From the NCBI RefSeq assembly GCF_018128225.1, contig NZ_CP072377.1, positions 1,240,001 through 1,304,000 of the forward strand: 64,000 bases of DNA. Direction: 5' to 3'. Shown here one piece after another: positions 8,672-19,360 of this stretch (positions are counted from its first letter, which is position 1; each line of letters begins with the position of its first letter). The notes beneath the pieces were generated by a model, which saw only the letters and a program-made list of their open reading frames with translations, ran no database searches and was not told the origin of the DNA. This DNA is from Leptotrichia sp. oral taxon 218. Its GTDB lineage: Bacteria > Fusobacteriota > Fusobacteriia > Fusobacteriales > Leptotrichiaceae. A program made the translations under genes and the position numbers.

Positions 8672-8818
8672 AAAATTCTATTTCTAAAAATTTTTATTCT
8701 ATCTATATTTGATATTTCATTTTTTTTGTAGTAAAATATAATAAATAACTATAAAATTATTTAGTAAAAAAAACTTAAAATTTAGAATATTAAATAACGA
8801 TAGAAGGGTGGATTTTAT

Positions 8819-9997
8819 ATGAAAATTGGAATAGATAAAATTGGATTTGCAATGCCGAATTTCTTTTTGGATATCAGAGATTTAGCGGTTTCTAGAGAAC
8901 AAAACGAAAATAAGTTTACAAAAGGATTACTGCAAAGTGAGATGTGCGTTGCTCCAATTACTCAAGATATTGTGACATTGGGAGCTAGTGCTGCAGAAAA
9001 AATTTTGAACAAAGAAGATAAAAAAAGTATTGATTTAATAATAGTTGGAACGGAATCGGGAATTGACCAGAGCAAATCTTCTGGAGTTTTTATTCATCAT
9101 TTACTTGAAATTCAACCTTTTGCGAGATGTGTTGAAATAAAGGAGGCTTGTTACGGCGCAACTGCTGCACTAAATTTTGCGAAAAACCATATTTTAAAAA
9201 ATCCTGAGTCAAAAGTTTTAGTTATAGCTTCGGACATCGCTAAATATGGCATTGGTACTGCTGGAGAATCCACTCAAGGTGCAGGAAGCGTGGCACTGCT
9301 TATAAAAAAAGATCCTAAAATTGCTGTTTTAAATGATGATAGTGTTTGTCAGACGAGAGATATAATGGATTTTTGGCGTCCTAATTATGCCGACTTTCCA
9401 TTTGTTGATGGACATTTTTCTTCAAAACAATATTTGGATTGCCTTACTACAACTTTTTGCGAATACAAAAAACGCCACAACAAAAATTTACTTGATTTTA
9501 ACGCTTTTTGTTTCCATTTACCTTTTCCAAAACTTGGATTAAAAGGATTAAATTCACTTTTTTCTGAAACTGAAAATTTAACAAAAGAAAAAAAAGCTAT
9601 ATTTTTAGATAATTTCTATTCTTCAATAGTTTACAGCAAACGAATTGGGAATATTTACACAGGTTCTCTTTATTTAAGTTTGCTCTCATTACTTGAAAAT
9701 TGTCAAAATTTAAAAGCAGGTGATGTAATTGGAATGTATAGTTACGGAAGCGGTGCAGTTTGTGAAATTTTTAGTATTACGCTTGTTGATGGATTTAAAA
9801 ATCAGCTGATAAACGACAGAATAAAAGATTTTGACGAAAGAAAAAGACTTAGCACTTCTGAATATGAAAAAATGTTTTTTGAACAAATAGAACTTGACGA
9901 ATATGGAAATAGCATTAACTTACTACAAGATAACAGTCTTTTTTATTTGGAAAAAATTGAAAATCATAAACGAATTTATAAAAAAAGAGGTTATTAA
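8819..9997 (+). CDS. mvaS: hydroxymethylglutaryl-CoA synthase
   Basis: A 392-residue HMG-CoA synthase of the thiolase fold. It condenses acetyl-CoA with acetoacetyl-CoA in the mevalonate pathway to isoprenoids. Glu79 lies in IVGTESGIDQSKS, the nucleophile Cys111 in EIKEACYGATAAL, and the histidine motif in NAFCFHLPFPKLG. SYGSGAVCE near the C-terminus is also typical. Length fits the bacterial enzyme. AAGGGTGG precedes the ATG. The next gene, HMG-CoA reductase, begins one base after its stop, so the first two dedicated steps of the pathway form an operon. Confidence 0.96.
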   Translation: MKIGIDKIGFAMPNFFLDIRDLAVSREQNENKFTKGLLQSEMCVAPITQDIVTLGASAAEKILNKEDKKSIDLIIVGTESGIDQSKSSGVFIHHLLEIQPFARCVEIKEACYGATAALNFAKNHILKNPESKVLVIASDIAKYGIGTAGESTQGAGSVALLIKKDPKIAVLNDDSVCQTRDIMDFWRPNYADFPFVDGHFSSKQYLDCLTTTFCEYKKRHNKNLLDFNAFCFHLPFPKLGLKGLNSLFSETENLTKEKKAIFLDNFYSSIVYSKRIGNIYTGSLYLSLLSLLENCQNLKAGDVIGMYSYGSGAVCEIFSITLVDGFKNQLINDRIKDFDERKRLSTSEYEKMFFEQIELDEYGNSINLLQDNSLFYLEKIENHKRIYKKRGY

Positions 9998-9998
9998 A

Positions 9999-11282
9999 AT
10001 GGATAAAAATAAAAAGGAACAGGAAAAGAAAAAAAATTGGCTTGGATTTCAAAAAAAAGAAAGAATTGAAAGAATTGAAATGCTAGAAAACAATGATTTC
10101 TTGGATAAAAATACAAAAAAAATACTTCTTGAAAATGAAAATTTGCCGCTAGAAATCGCAAATCAAATAACCGAAAATAATATTGCAACTTTTTCGTTGC
10201 CAATGGGAATCGCACCAAACTTTTTAATTGATGGAAAAGAATATGCTGTTCCGATGGTCACTGAAGAGCCGTCTGTAATCGCCGCTGCAAGTTATGCCGC
10301 AAAAATCATTTCAAAATGCAAAGGTTTTAAAACAATTGCTCTAGATAGAAAAATGATTGGAGAAATTGCGCTTTACGATATAATTGATTTTGAAAAAGCT
10401 AAAAATTTGATTTTGAAAAATGAAAATAAAATTTTAGAAATTGCAAACGAAGCTTATCCATCAATTGTAAAAAGAGGTGGAGGTGCTATTTGTTTGGAAA
10501 TCAAAAAATTAGAAAATTTTCTTGTTGTATATTTAACTGTCGATGTGAAGGAAGCAATGGGTGCAAACATCTTAAATACGATGTTAGAAGGAATTAAACC
10601 ACTACTTGAAGAAATTACAAATTCAACTGCACTAATGGGAATTTTATCAAATTATGCGACAAAATCTTTAGTTACTGCAACTTGCGAAATAGACTCCAAA
10701 TTACTTGGAGGAAATCATGTGGCGAAAAAAATTGATTTAGCTTCTAAATTCGCTAAAATTGATACTTATAGAGCAGCAACTCACAACAAAGGAATTTTTA
10801 ATGGAATTGACGCTGTAGTTATTGCGACTGGAAATGACTGGCGTGGAATCGAAGCAGCAGGACATGCTTTTGCAGCAAAAAATGGAAAATATGAAGGACT
10901 TACAACTTGGACTTTTGATGAAAAAATTAACAAATTAAAAGGAGAATTAACACTTCCTATGCCAGTTGCAAGTGTCGGCGGTTCAATCGGTTTAAATCCT
11001 AGTGTAACTGCAGCTTTTGATATTTTAAAAAATCCAAGTGCTATAGAATTAGCTAAAATAATAGTTTCGGTTGGACTTGCACAAAATCTTGCCGCTATAA
11101 AGGCGCTTGTCACGACTGGAATTCAAAAAGGACATATGAAATTACAGGCACGGACTTTAGCTTTATTTTCGGGAGCAAAAGATGGTGAAGTCGATTTAGT
11201 TGTAAATACAATTTTAGAAAAAAAACTTATAATTAATTCTGAGAATATAAAAAATATTTTAGAAGAAATTAGAAATATATAA
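9999..11282 (+). CDS. mvaA: hydroxymethylglutaryl-CoA reductase, class II
   Basis: The start is placed at 9999, preceded by AAAGAGG; an upstream in-frame ATG at 9894 lies inside mvaS and is not used. The 427-residue product reduces HMG-CoA to mevalonate. Class II hallmarks: the ENNIATFSLPMGIAPNF region, the catalytic Glu in VTEEPSVIAAAS, the GAN motif in AMGANILNTM, and the Asn-Asp segment ATGNDWRGIEAAGHAFA. The N-terminal 20 residues are very Lys-rich. A bidirectional terminator follows. Confidence 0.95.
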   Translation: MDKNKKEQEKKKNWLGFQKKERIERIEMLENNDFLDKNTKKILLENENLPLEIANQITENNIATFSLPMGIAPNFLIDGKEYAVPMVTEEPSVIAAASYAAKIISKCKGFKTIALDRKMIGEIALYDIIDFEKAKNLILKNENKILEIANEAYPSIVKRGGGAICLEIKKLENFLVVYLTVDVKEAMGANILNTMLEGIKPLLEEITNSTALMGILSNYATKSLVTATCEIDSKLLGGNHVAKKIDLASKFAKIDTYRAATHNKGIFNGIDAVVIATGNDWRGIEAAGHAFAAKNGKYEGLTTWTFDEKINKLKGELTLPMPVASVGGSIGLNPSVTAAFDILKNPSAIELAKIIVSVGLAQNLAAIKALVTTGIQKGHMKLQARTLALFSGAKDGEVDLVVNTILEKKLIINSENIKNILEEIRNI

Positions 11283-11286
11283 AAAA

Positions 11287-11316
11287 AAACTACACCTAAA
11301 TTAAAGAGTGTAGTTT
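11287..11316. terminator. bidirectional terminator between mvaA and groEL
   Basis: AAACTACAC (11287-11295) pairs with GTGTAGTTT (11308-11316). A T-rich tail exists on both sides, nine T in the groEL direction, so it serves both convergent operons. Confidence 0.85.
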
Positions 11317-11359
11317 ATTTTTAATCTTTAAACATCCTAATCTTATATTTTTAAAATTT

Positions 11360-13027
<1,668 letters not shown>

Positions 13028-13041
13028 TTAAATGCCTCTAT

Positions 13042-13305
13042 TTATTCAACAATGGCAAGTACATTATCTTTTTCTAAAATTAAATAAGTTTCTTCTCCAT
13101 CTTTAACTTCAGTCCCAGAATATTTTTCAAAAATAACTTTATCTCCGACAGAAATTTCTTCAATCTTTTTCCCAACTGCCAAAACTTCTCCAATTATAGG
13201 TTTTTCTTTTGAAGCTGTTCCTGGAAGTACAATTCCACTTTTAGTCACTTCTTCCTGTTCAGTTTGTTTTATCAAAATTCTTTTTCCCAATGGTTTAATT
13301 TTCAT
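13042..13305 (-). CDS. groS: 10 kDa co-chaperonin GroES
   Basis: An 87-residue GroES: MKIKPLGKRILIKQ start, a mobile loop region EEVTKSGIVLPGTASKEKP, and the GEVLAVGK and VGDKVIFEKYSGTEV strands. It forms the lid of GroEL. It is the first gene of the groES-groEL operon, with AGGAGG before its ATG and a promoter plus CIRCE operator within 100 bases upstream. Confidence 0.98.
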   Translation of the reverse strand: MKIKPLGKRILIKQTEQEEVTKSGIVLPGTASKEKPIIGEVLAVGKKIEEISVGDKVIFEKYSGTEVKDGEETYLILEKDNVLAIVE

Positions 13306-13338
13306 TTTTTTGCCTCCTAAAATATTGTATATCTTTTT

Positions 13339-13365
13339 TTAGCACTCTTTATCTTTAACTGCTAA
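13339..13365 (-). promoter_or_regulatory. CIRCE operator of groESL (HrcA site), one half imperfect
   Basis: TTAGCACTC (13339-13347), a 9-base spacer, then AACTGCTAA (13357-13365). The CIRCE consensus is TTAGCACTC-N9-GAGTGCTAA: one arm is perfect and the other matches 7 of 9. It lies at the expected transcription start just downstream of the -10 box, so HrcA binding would block initiation. hrcA itself is not in the window. Confidence 0.85.
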
Positions 13366-13368
13366 TAT

Positions 13369-13397
13369 ATAATAATACATTTTTAAAAATTTTTCAA
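13369..13397 (-). promoter_or_regulatory. promoter of groES-groEL
   Basis: On the minus strand, TTGAAA (13392-13397), a 17-base spacer and TATTAT (13369-13374), directly upstream of the CIRCE element. This is the layout of a HrcA-repressed housekeeping promoter. Confidence 0.65.
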
Positions 13398-13437
13398 GTT
13401 TTTTTTATAAAAATTGAAAATTTTATTTAAAAAATAA

Positions 13438-13473
13438 AAAGTACATCTTAAACTAATATTTAAAATGTACTTT
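13438..13473 (-). terminator. terminator after the coiled-coil protein gene
   Basis: AAAGTACAT and ATGTACTTT arms (13438-13446 and 13465-13473), extended by further AT pairs. A T-rich tail follows in the minus direction, 8 bases after the gene's stop. Confidence 0.75.
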
Positions 13474-13480
13474 AAAACTC

Positions 13481-14110
13481 CTATTTCTTATAATTCGCTC
13501 TTATTTCTTTTAAAACTTTTTGAATTTCTGCATTAGAATATTTTTTTGTTTCAATACCTTCGTTGCTTGTTTTTACTATAAGCGTTTCATTATTTTTCAA
13601 TTTCTGAGATTTATTTTTTGCAAAATATTCTGCTCTTATTTCTTTTAACGCTTTTCGAGCTCTTGCACGATCCTTTGCTGTAAGTTCAGATTTTGCCACA
13701 ACATTTGACACAGGTTCATAAGCAACCACAGGTTTTACTTCTTTTCTAACATTTGCTATAACTTGTTTTACTTTTTCATTATCTTTTTCTTGTGAAGTCA
13801 TTTTTTTCTGTACTTTTGGCGCAACATCTTTTTGTTTTTCCGGTTTATTATCAACAATTTTTATATCTTTTTTATTACTTTCCATCTGTTCTCTCTCTTG
13901 AGCTGCCAATTTTTCTTTTTGTGCTCTTTGTTGTGCCAACTCTTGTTCCCTTTGCGCTTTTTGCTGTGCTTTTTCCAATTCCATCTTTATTTTTTGCTCT
14001 TTATAATAATTATCTCTCGCCTGTTTCAATATCGCATTTGTACTAACTGCCAAAAGTGGTATTCCCACTATCAAACTACTTATTAAAATTAATTTCTTTT
14101 TATTTTTCAT
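13481..14110 (-). CDS. membrane-anchored coiled-coil protein, unknown function
   Basis: The start is chosen at 14110 (MKNKKKLILISS), which has GGAGG upstream; an ATG ten codons earlier lacks a site. The product is 209 residues. Residues about 5-23 form a signal anchor. A long Gln/Lys/Glu-rich coiled coil follows (about 30-85, with repeated QKAQREQELAQQ-like heptads), then a Lys-rich linker. Two related C-terminal motifs, ARKALKEIRAEYFAK and IQKVLKEIRANYKK, stand about 50 residues apart. Family not recognised; a periplasmic or envelope structural role is possible. Confidence 0.65.
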   Translation of the reverse strand: MKNKKKLILISSLIVGIPLLAVSTNAILKQARDNYYKEQKIKMELEKAQQKAQREQELAQQRAQKEKLAAQEREQMESNKKDIKIVDNKPEKQKDVAPKVQKKMTSQEKDNEKVKQVIANVRKEVKPVVAYEPVSNVVAKSELTAKDRARARKALKEIRAEYFAKNKSQKLKNNETLIVKTSNEGIETKKYSNAEIQKVLKEIRANYKK

Positions 14111-14257
14111 AAAAACCTCCAGATTTATTTTCTCTAACAAAAATTATCTAAAAACCTTCCTAACTGTTATTATACTATTATTTTCACAAATATTCAAGAA
14201 AATTTTTTTATTTTGTTAAAATCAATCAAAATTCTTTTCGAAAAATAAACTTTATTT

Positions 14258-15100
14258 TTAATTTTTTTGAATTTCAATATATTTAATGTTCATATTATGT
14301 TTACTTAAAAACATCTGCTCGAATTCTGTTTTTATATTTTGATCCGCCTTTTCTGAATTGTGCAAATCATCTGTGTGATAAATAACCTCATAATTTTTAA
14401 GATTTTCAACTAATTCTAAAACATCTCTGTAATACTGTTCATGATCCGTTTTAAAAAATAATTTCCCCTTTGACTTTAACACAACATCCAATTTTTTGAA
14501 CAAATCTTCACTAATTACTCTTTTTTTCTCTTCACCTTCCCAAGGATCTGGAAAATTTATATAAACTCCCGAAATTTCCTTTTCACCAAAAAATTCTAAA
14601 ATTGTTTCCCCTCTTTTTCTCACAAAAAGTATATTTTTTAAATTTCTTTTATCTGCTTTTTTTGCTCCCAAAACAAGTCTTTTAAATCTCAATTCAAGTG
14701 CAATATAGTTTCTATCTGGAAATTTTTGCGCATTTTGAACTGTAAAATTCCCACTTCCACAACCGATTTCCAAATATATGTCATTTTCATTTTTAAAAAA
14801 CTTATTCCATTTTCCACGAAACTCATTTACTTTTTCGTTATCATACATTAAATATTCAGGATAATCCAACATTTCACACATATATTTGTTATAATTTTTT
14901 TTAGGTTTTTCAAAAAAATATTTCCAAATTTCTTTTTCGTTTATGATTTGACTTTTTTCATAATTTTTTATTTTAAATTCATCGTTTATTTTTTTTATTT
15001 TTTCTCTTCTCTCAAGCTCTTCTTTTGACAAGATTTTTTTATTTTTGTCAGCTTTAATTTGCTTTTCTCTCAATTTATTTTCTTTTTTTTTATTATCCAT
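14258..15100 (-). CDS. trmB: tRNA (guanine-N7-)-methyltransferase
   Basis: A 280-residue SAM-dependent methyltransferase that makes m7G46 in tRNA. The SAM motif LEIGCGSGNFTVQNA, the acidic YIALELRFKR strand, the FPDPW motif (NFPDPWEGEEKKR) and the C-terminal TEFEQMFL signature are visible. The first 60 or so residues are an extra Lys/Glu-rich extension compared with the usual 210-240 residue enzyme. It lies 16 bases after waaA on the same strand, so the two are co-transcribed. Confidence 0.93.
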   Translation of the reverse strand: MDNKKKENKLREKQIKADKNKKILSKEELERREKIKKINDEFKIKNYEKSQIINEKEIWKYFFEKPKKNYNKYMCEMLDYPEYLMYDNEKVNEFRGKWNKFFKNENDIYLEIGCGSGNFTVQNAQKFPDRNYIALELRFKRLVLGAKKADKRNLKNILFVRKRGETILEFFGEKEISGVYINFPDPWEGEEKKRVISEDLFKKLDVVLKSKGKLFFKTDHEQYYRDVLELVENLKNYEVIYHTDDLHNSEKADQNIKTEFEQMFLSKHNMNIKYIEIQKN

Positions 15101-15115
15101 AAATCACACTCCAAA

Positions 15116-16348
15116 TTAAAATATCTCACTAATTATTTTATCTATTTCGTTGTTTTTTTCAAAAAATTCTTTTGTATTTATTTTTTCTTCTTTTTTTAAA
15201 TAATCAATAATTTTGTCTTCATTTTGCACAATCTCCACAAAATTAAGTTTTTTTGCATCATTTACAATCTCTTCAATATTTTGGAAATATTTCCCAATTA
15301 TCGGCTTTCTTCCATAAAAAAGTGGCTCTAAAATCGAATGTCCGCCAATATTTACAAGCGTTCCGCCGACAAACACAAAGTCCGCCATTTGATAAAAATC
15401 TGTAAGAACTCCCATTTTATCCACAATAACTATCTCAGTTTTTTTTAAATTTTTCCAAACTTCAAAATCCGAAAGTAGTGAATAACTTTCTCGTGGAAAC
15501 AATTTTAAAATTTCATCTTCCACTTTTTTTATCCGCTCCAAATGTCTAGGAACCAGCACAAGCTGATATTCATTTTTTTTATTTATTTTTTTTAAAACTT
15601 CAAGCCAAATTTTTTCTTCACTTTCTCTCGTGCTTCCGCAAACTATTATTTTTTTATTTTTGTCCAAAATTTCTTCAAAATATTTATTTTTCTTTTCTTC
15701 AGAAAGAATGTCATATTTTATCGAATATTTTAAATTTTTAAAAACTTTTATTTTTTCATTTTTTATTTTTAAACTCTTATATCTCGACGCATCTTTTTCG
15801 CTTTGCACCAAAATTTTTTTAACTCTATTTAAACTTGAATTTATAAACCAGCCAAACTTTTTGTAAGATTTCATTTTTTTATCGGTAAGTCTGCCATTTA
15901 CAACAAATAACTCTCCAAACTTTGCCGCCAAATAATATAGATTAATCCAAATCTCAGTTTCTATAATAATTGTCTTTTTTATTTTATATTTTTTATAAAT
16001 TTTTTTTAAAGCAAAAAAATCATCAAGAGGAAAATACAAAATTTTCACATTTTTATTATTTCCATATTTTTTATTAATCACTGAAAATCCTGTATCTGTC
16101 ATAACTGAAATAACTATTTTTTCATTTCTTAATAAAATTTTTTCGATTAGTTCAACCGATAAATTAAATTCTCCAACTGATGACAAATGAATTAAAATAG
16201 ATTTCTCATCTTTTCCCAAAAAATTTTCATTTGAAATTTTTTGAAATAGTCGAGTTTTGAAAAATATAAGCAATTTTTTATTAAACAATGCCAATATCAT
16301 TATGACTAAATATAAAAAAAATCTTATTAAATTATAAATTATTAACAT
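15116..16348 (-). CDS. waaA: 3-deoxy-D-manno-octulosonic acid (Kdo) transferase
   Basis: A 410-residue GT30 glycosyltransferase that attaches Kdo to lipid A precursor at the inner membrane. It has an N-terminal membrane anchor (about 1-28), HLSSVGEFNLSVELIEKI with the catalytic Glu of family 30, the IIIETEIWINLYYLA motif, VNGRLTDKKMKSYKKF, a GSTREGEE-like CGSTRESEEKIW region, and FVGGTLVNIGGHSILEPLFYGRKPIIG for nucleotide-sugar binding. Its presence implies an outer membrane with lipopolysaccharide. Confidence 0.95.
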   Translation of the reverse strand: MLIIYNLIRFFLYLVIMILALFNKKLLIFFKTRLFQKISNENFLGKDEKSILIHLSSVGEFNLSVELIEKILLRNEKIVISVMTDTGFSVINKKYGNNKNVKILYFPLDDFFALKKIYKKYKIKKTIIIETEIWINLYYLAAKFGELFVVNGRLTDKKMKSYKKFGWFINSSLNRVKKILVQSEKDASRYKSLKIKNEKIKVFKNLKYSIKYDILSEEKKNKYFEEILDKNKKIIVCGSTRESEEKIWLEVLKKINKKNEYQLVLVPRHLERIKKVEDEILKLFPRESYSLLSDFEVWKNLKKTEIVIVDKMGVLTDFYQMADFVFVGGTLVNIGGHSILEPLFYGRKPIIGKYFQNIEEIVNDAKKLNFVEIVQNEDKIIDYLKKEEKINTKEFFEKNNEIDKIISEIF

Positions 16349-16387
16349 ACTTATCTTCTTTCATATATTTTATTTCTCAAAATTAAG

Positions 16388-16433
16388 AAAAGACTATTTT
16401 TCAATGACCGCTGTCACATCAAAATAGCCTTTT
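16388..16433 (-). terminator. terminator after hup
   Basis: Arms at 16388-16400 and 16421-16433 pair with a single A-C mismatch (AAAAGACTATTTT with AAAATAGCCTTTT). A nested TGAC-CGCT-GTCA hairpin sits in the loop. It lies just past the hup stop. Confidence 0.65.
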
Positions 16434-16439
16434 AAAAAA

Positions 16440-16721
16440 TTATTTAGCATTTGCTACATTATCAGCTAATTTTTTACCTACTTTAAATTTAACTACATTT
16501 TTTGCAGGTATTTGAATTTCTTTTTTAGTTTGAGGGTTAATTCCAGTTCTTGCTGCTCTTTCTTTTACTTCAAATGTTCCCCATCCAACAAATTGAACAG
16601 ATTCACCTTTCACTAAAGATTCTTCCACTGTTTCAAGAAATTGATTTACTAATTCTTCAGCTCTTTTTTTAGTTTCTCCTGTTGCTTTTGCATAAGCATC
16701 AACGAATTCTTTTTTTGACAT
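16440..16721 (-). CDS. hup: HU family DNA-binding protein
   Basis: A 93-residue histone-like protein, the normal HU length. MSKKEFVDAYAKATG starts the helical dimer body. FVGWGTFEVKERAARTGINP is the HU signature and the beta-arm with the DNA-intercalating Asn-Pro. KNVVKFKVGKKLADNV closes the domain. It compacts and bends DNA in the nucleoid. It has its own promoter and terminator, and GGAGG before the ATG. Confidence 0.97.
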   Translation of the reverse strand: MSKKEFVDAYAKATGETKKRAEELVNQFLETVEESLVKGESVQFVGWGTFEVKERAARTGINPQTKKEIQIPAKNVVKFKVGKKLADNVANAK

Positions 16722-16795
16722 ATTATCAAACCTCCAAATTTTATTTGATTGAATTTAATACTCACACTTTTTTTGTGTTTTTAAATTACTTAGTT

Positions 16796-16823
16796 ATTAT
16801 ACACTATTTTCAACATTTGTCCA
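16796..16823 (-). promoter_or_regulatory. promoter of hup
   Basis: On the minus strand, TGGACA (16818-16823), a 16-base spacer and TATAAT (16796-16801), about 75 bases before the hup start. The leader contains a small ACAC/GTGT hairpin. Confidence 0.6.
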
Positions 16824-16874
16824 GTATTTTTTTTAATTTTTTTATTTTTTTAAAAATTTTAATTAAAAATTAAT

Positions 16875-17582
16875 TTATTTAATTTTATCTTTCAAAATTT
16901 TTTTTATTTTATCTTTAACTTCTTCAATAGTTTTAAAAGTCGTATCAACTTCAATCGCATCCTGTGCTTTTACTAAAGGCGATTCCTTTCTTGTGGAATC
17001 AATTTTATCTCGCTCAACAATATTTTTATAAATTTCATCTAAAGTCACATCTTCATTTTTTAAAATTAACTCTTTATATCGTCTTTTAGCTCTTTCCATT
17101 GTATCTGCCACCAAAAATATTTTTAATTCTGCATTTGGAAAAACAACCGTTCCAATATCACGACCATCCAAAATGACATTTTTAGAATTTGAAAATTTTC
17201 TTTGCAAATCGACCATCTTTTCTCTAACTTCCTTAATTTTAGCAATATTCGAAACATTTTCAGAAATTACAGGTTTTCTAATCTCATCACTCACATCAAT
17301 TCCGTCCAAAAAAAATCGATTTTTTTTAATATCAATATTCAAATTTTCCAAAATTTTTTTCATCTTTTGAATAATTTCAAAATCAGAATTATTATTTTTA
17401 CTTTCAGATAAATTTATAATATTTTTTAACAACTCAAACGAAACTTTTTCATCTAATGCTTTTAATGTAACAAGTCTATACATTGCTCCAGTATCCAAAT
17501 ATACAAAGTCAAGTTCATTTGCTAACTTTTTAGCAATCGTACTTTTTCCGCTCCCAGCAGGTCCATCTATTGCAATTATCAT
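16875..17582 (-). CDS. cmk: cytidylate kinase
   Basis: A 235-residue CMP/dCMP kinase for pyrimidine nucleotide supply. P-loop IDGPAGSGKSTIAKKLA at the very N-terminus, LDTGAMYRLVTLKAL for CMP binding, the DGRDIGTVVFPNA motif, and RRYKELILKNEDVTLDE...RDKIDSTRKESPL in the lid. Its ATG overlaps the stop of the upstream membrane glycosyltransferase by four bases (ATGA), so it is translated from the same transcript. Confidence 0.96.
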   Translation of the reverse strand: MIIAIDGPAGSGKSTIAKKLANELDFVYLDTGAMYRLVTLKALDEKVSFELLKNIINLSESKNNNSDFEIIQKMKKILENLNIDIKKNRFFLDGIDVSDEIRKPVISENVSNIAKIKEVREKMVDLQRKFSNSKNVILDGRDIGTVVFPNAELKIFLVADTMERAKRRYKELILKNEDVTLDEIYKNIVERDKIDSTRKESPLVKAQDAIEVDTTFKTIEEVKDKIKKILKDKIK

Positions 17583-19360
17583 TTTTTCTCACTTTCTATT
17601 TTTATTAATTTAATTTTATTAGTTTCTTTTTCAATTTTATAAAAATTATTTGGTTTTAAACCATTTTTAAACATTATCGAATATTTTTTTGAAAAATTCT
17701 CATCAAAATCTTTTAAATAAAGATAATCATAATTTTTTAAAGTTTCAAACAAATTTTCTTCATCATTATAATAGAATCCTTGTATCTTTAATGGAGTAGC
17801 CTCATATCTAAATAGCCAATAATAATAACCTTTATCATTTTTCATATCTGAAACAAAATAAATTTTATTATTGTGATTTTCCCTTATTTCTTCTGGTATT
17901 TCCTTTATTTCCTGTCGTTCTTTCTTTATTTTCTTAATATTTTTAAATTTTTTTATTGTAAGTTTTTTCATTGTACTGTTTTTGAAAAATAAAATCAAAA
18001 ATAATATCATTATTATTTTTCCATATTTCAGAATTTTTTCACTTTTTGCAGTTAACAATATATCTAAAAGAATCAAAAATATTACAATAGTTGACAAATA
18101 TCTGCTAAACGATGCCAAATTTACTGCTTCTACAGGACTAAAAATAAAGATATACATAACCAATAATGAAATCGGATAAATTACAATAATTAAAACATTA
18201 TAAATTAATAACTTTAAATTTTTATTATTTTTTCTTTTTAAATACACAAATATTAATATTCCAATTGTGATGACTAAAAATATAATATATGAAAATAAAC
18301 CTATTTTTGTTTTTATTAATGCCTTAAAGAAATTATTTATCGTTTCATATTGATATTCCTGACCTTTTCCATTCAAAACATTTAATATACCTCCAAACGT
18401 TATCTTTTCAGTCTTCCATATTGCATCAGCATTTGTTTTATACATATAATATCCCCAAGATTTTTTCCCTACAAAAAGAGAAACTAAAATCGTTATTATT
18501 ATTTGAAAATTTAATTTATAATTTTTCATAAAAATCAAATCAAGAATAATATAAATTAAACAAAATACTATTATCGCAGTTCCTGTTGATTTTATTAATA
18601 CTAAAAATAATGTAGCTAATGACATATTTAAAAATACAAATTTTTTATGAATTTTATGAATTTTCGCATATTCATAAAAAATTATTAAATAAACTCCCAT
18701 TATTGCAAGTATTACATCTACATACAAACTAACATATATTTCTTGATTAAATATTGCAGGAATTATAAATAATATAGGATATAGAATTCTTTTTGCTTTA
18801 CTATCTAATTTTGTCATATTAACTATGGACAATAACAGGATTAATACAAAATAATTTGTTATAAACTGACTATTATATTCTAGATTTATATTTTTAAAAA
18901 CTATACTTTGAATATAATTATTAAAATATTGAATTATCGCTGTTGCAGGTGGATATGTCTTAAAAAAAATTGTTGAATTTTCATTGTTTGATAATTCATT
19001 AAATAAAAACATATTTTTAACCGTTAGCAACCAATGGCTAAAATCATCCCAAATTCTTGATTTAAAGCCAATAAGCATTATTGTCATTACAATATATAAA
19101 ATTATTAAAACCTGAAACTCTTTTAAAATTTTGAGCCAACTCATATTTGATTTAAATATATAATATATTAAATATATTATTGCCCCAATTGCCAATAAAA
19201 TTATAAAGATGTTCCCATAAATAAAGCTTGAAAATATCACTCCACTAAAATATAACACCATCATTATAAAGAAGAAAATTGTCGGTGCAATGATTTCTAC
19301 TTTTCTTCTTGAAATTTTTGAATATAAAAAAACTAAACTTAAAAAAATTAATAAAAACAT
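17579..19360 (-). CDS. polytopic membrane protein, probable GT-C type glycosyltransferase
   Basis: A 593-residue protein with about eleven hydrophobic segments and a soluble C-terminal part of about 110 residues. After the third helix, a luminal-type loop holds KSRIWDDFSHWLLTVKNMF (Asp105-Asp106). An acidic pair in this position is characteristic of GT-C glycosyltransferases that use polyprenyl-phosphate sugars. The preceding gene is a GT2-GtrA protein, the usual supplier of such sugars, and it overlaps this gene by 13 bases. A role in modifying LPS or another surface glycan is inferred. Donor and acceptor are unknown. Confidence 0.65.
   Translation of the reverse strand: MFLLIFLSLVFLYSKISRRKVEIIAPTIFFFIMMVLYFSGVIFSSFIYGNIFIILLAIGAIIYLIYYIFKSNMSWLKILKEFQVLIILYIVMTIMLIGFKSRIWDDFSHWLLTVKNMFLFNELSNNENSTIFFKTYPPATAIIQYFNNYIQSIVFKNINLEYNSQFITNYFVLILLLSIVNMTKLDSKAKRILYPILFIIPAIFNQEIYVSLYVDVILAIMGVYLIIFYEYAKIHKIHKKFVFLNMSLATLFLVLIKSTGTAIIVFCLIYIILDLIFMKNYKLNFQIIITILVSLFVGKKSWGYYMYKTNADAIWKTEKITFGGILNVLNGKGQEYQYETINNFFKALIKTKIGLFSYIIFLVITIGILIFVYLKRKNNKNLKLLIYNVLIIVIYPISLLVMYIFIFSPVEAVNLASFSRYLSTIVIFLILLDILLTAKSEKILKYGKIIMILFLILFFKNSTMKKLTIKKFKNIKKIKKERQEIKEIPEEIRENHNNKIYFVSDMKNDKGYYYWLFRYEATPLKIQGFYYNDEENLFETLKNYDYLYLKDFDENFSKKYSIMFKNGLKPNNFYKIEKETNKIKLIKIESEKK

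Noticed and set aside
9894-9998. Longer start for HMG-CoA reductase inside mvaS
   Set aside because: It lies wholly in the mvaS reading frame; the ATG at 9999 has AAAGAGG and fits the family length.
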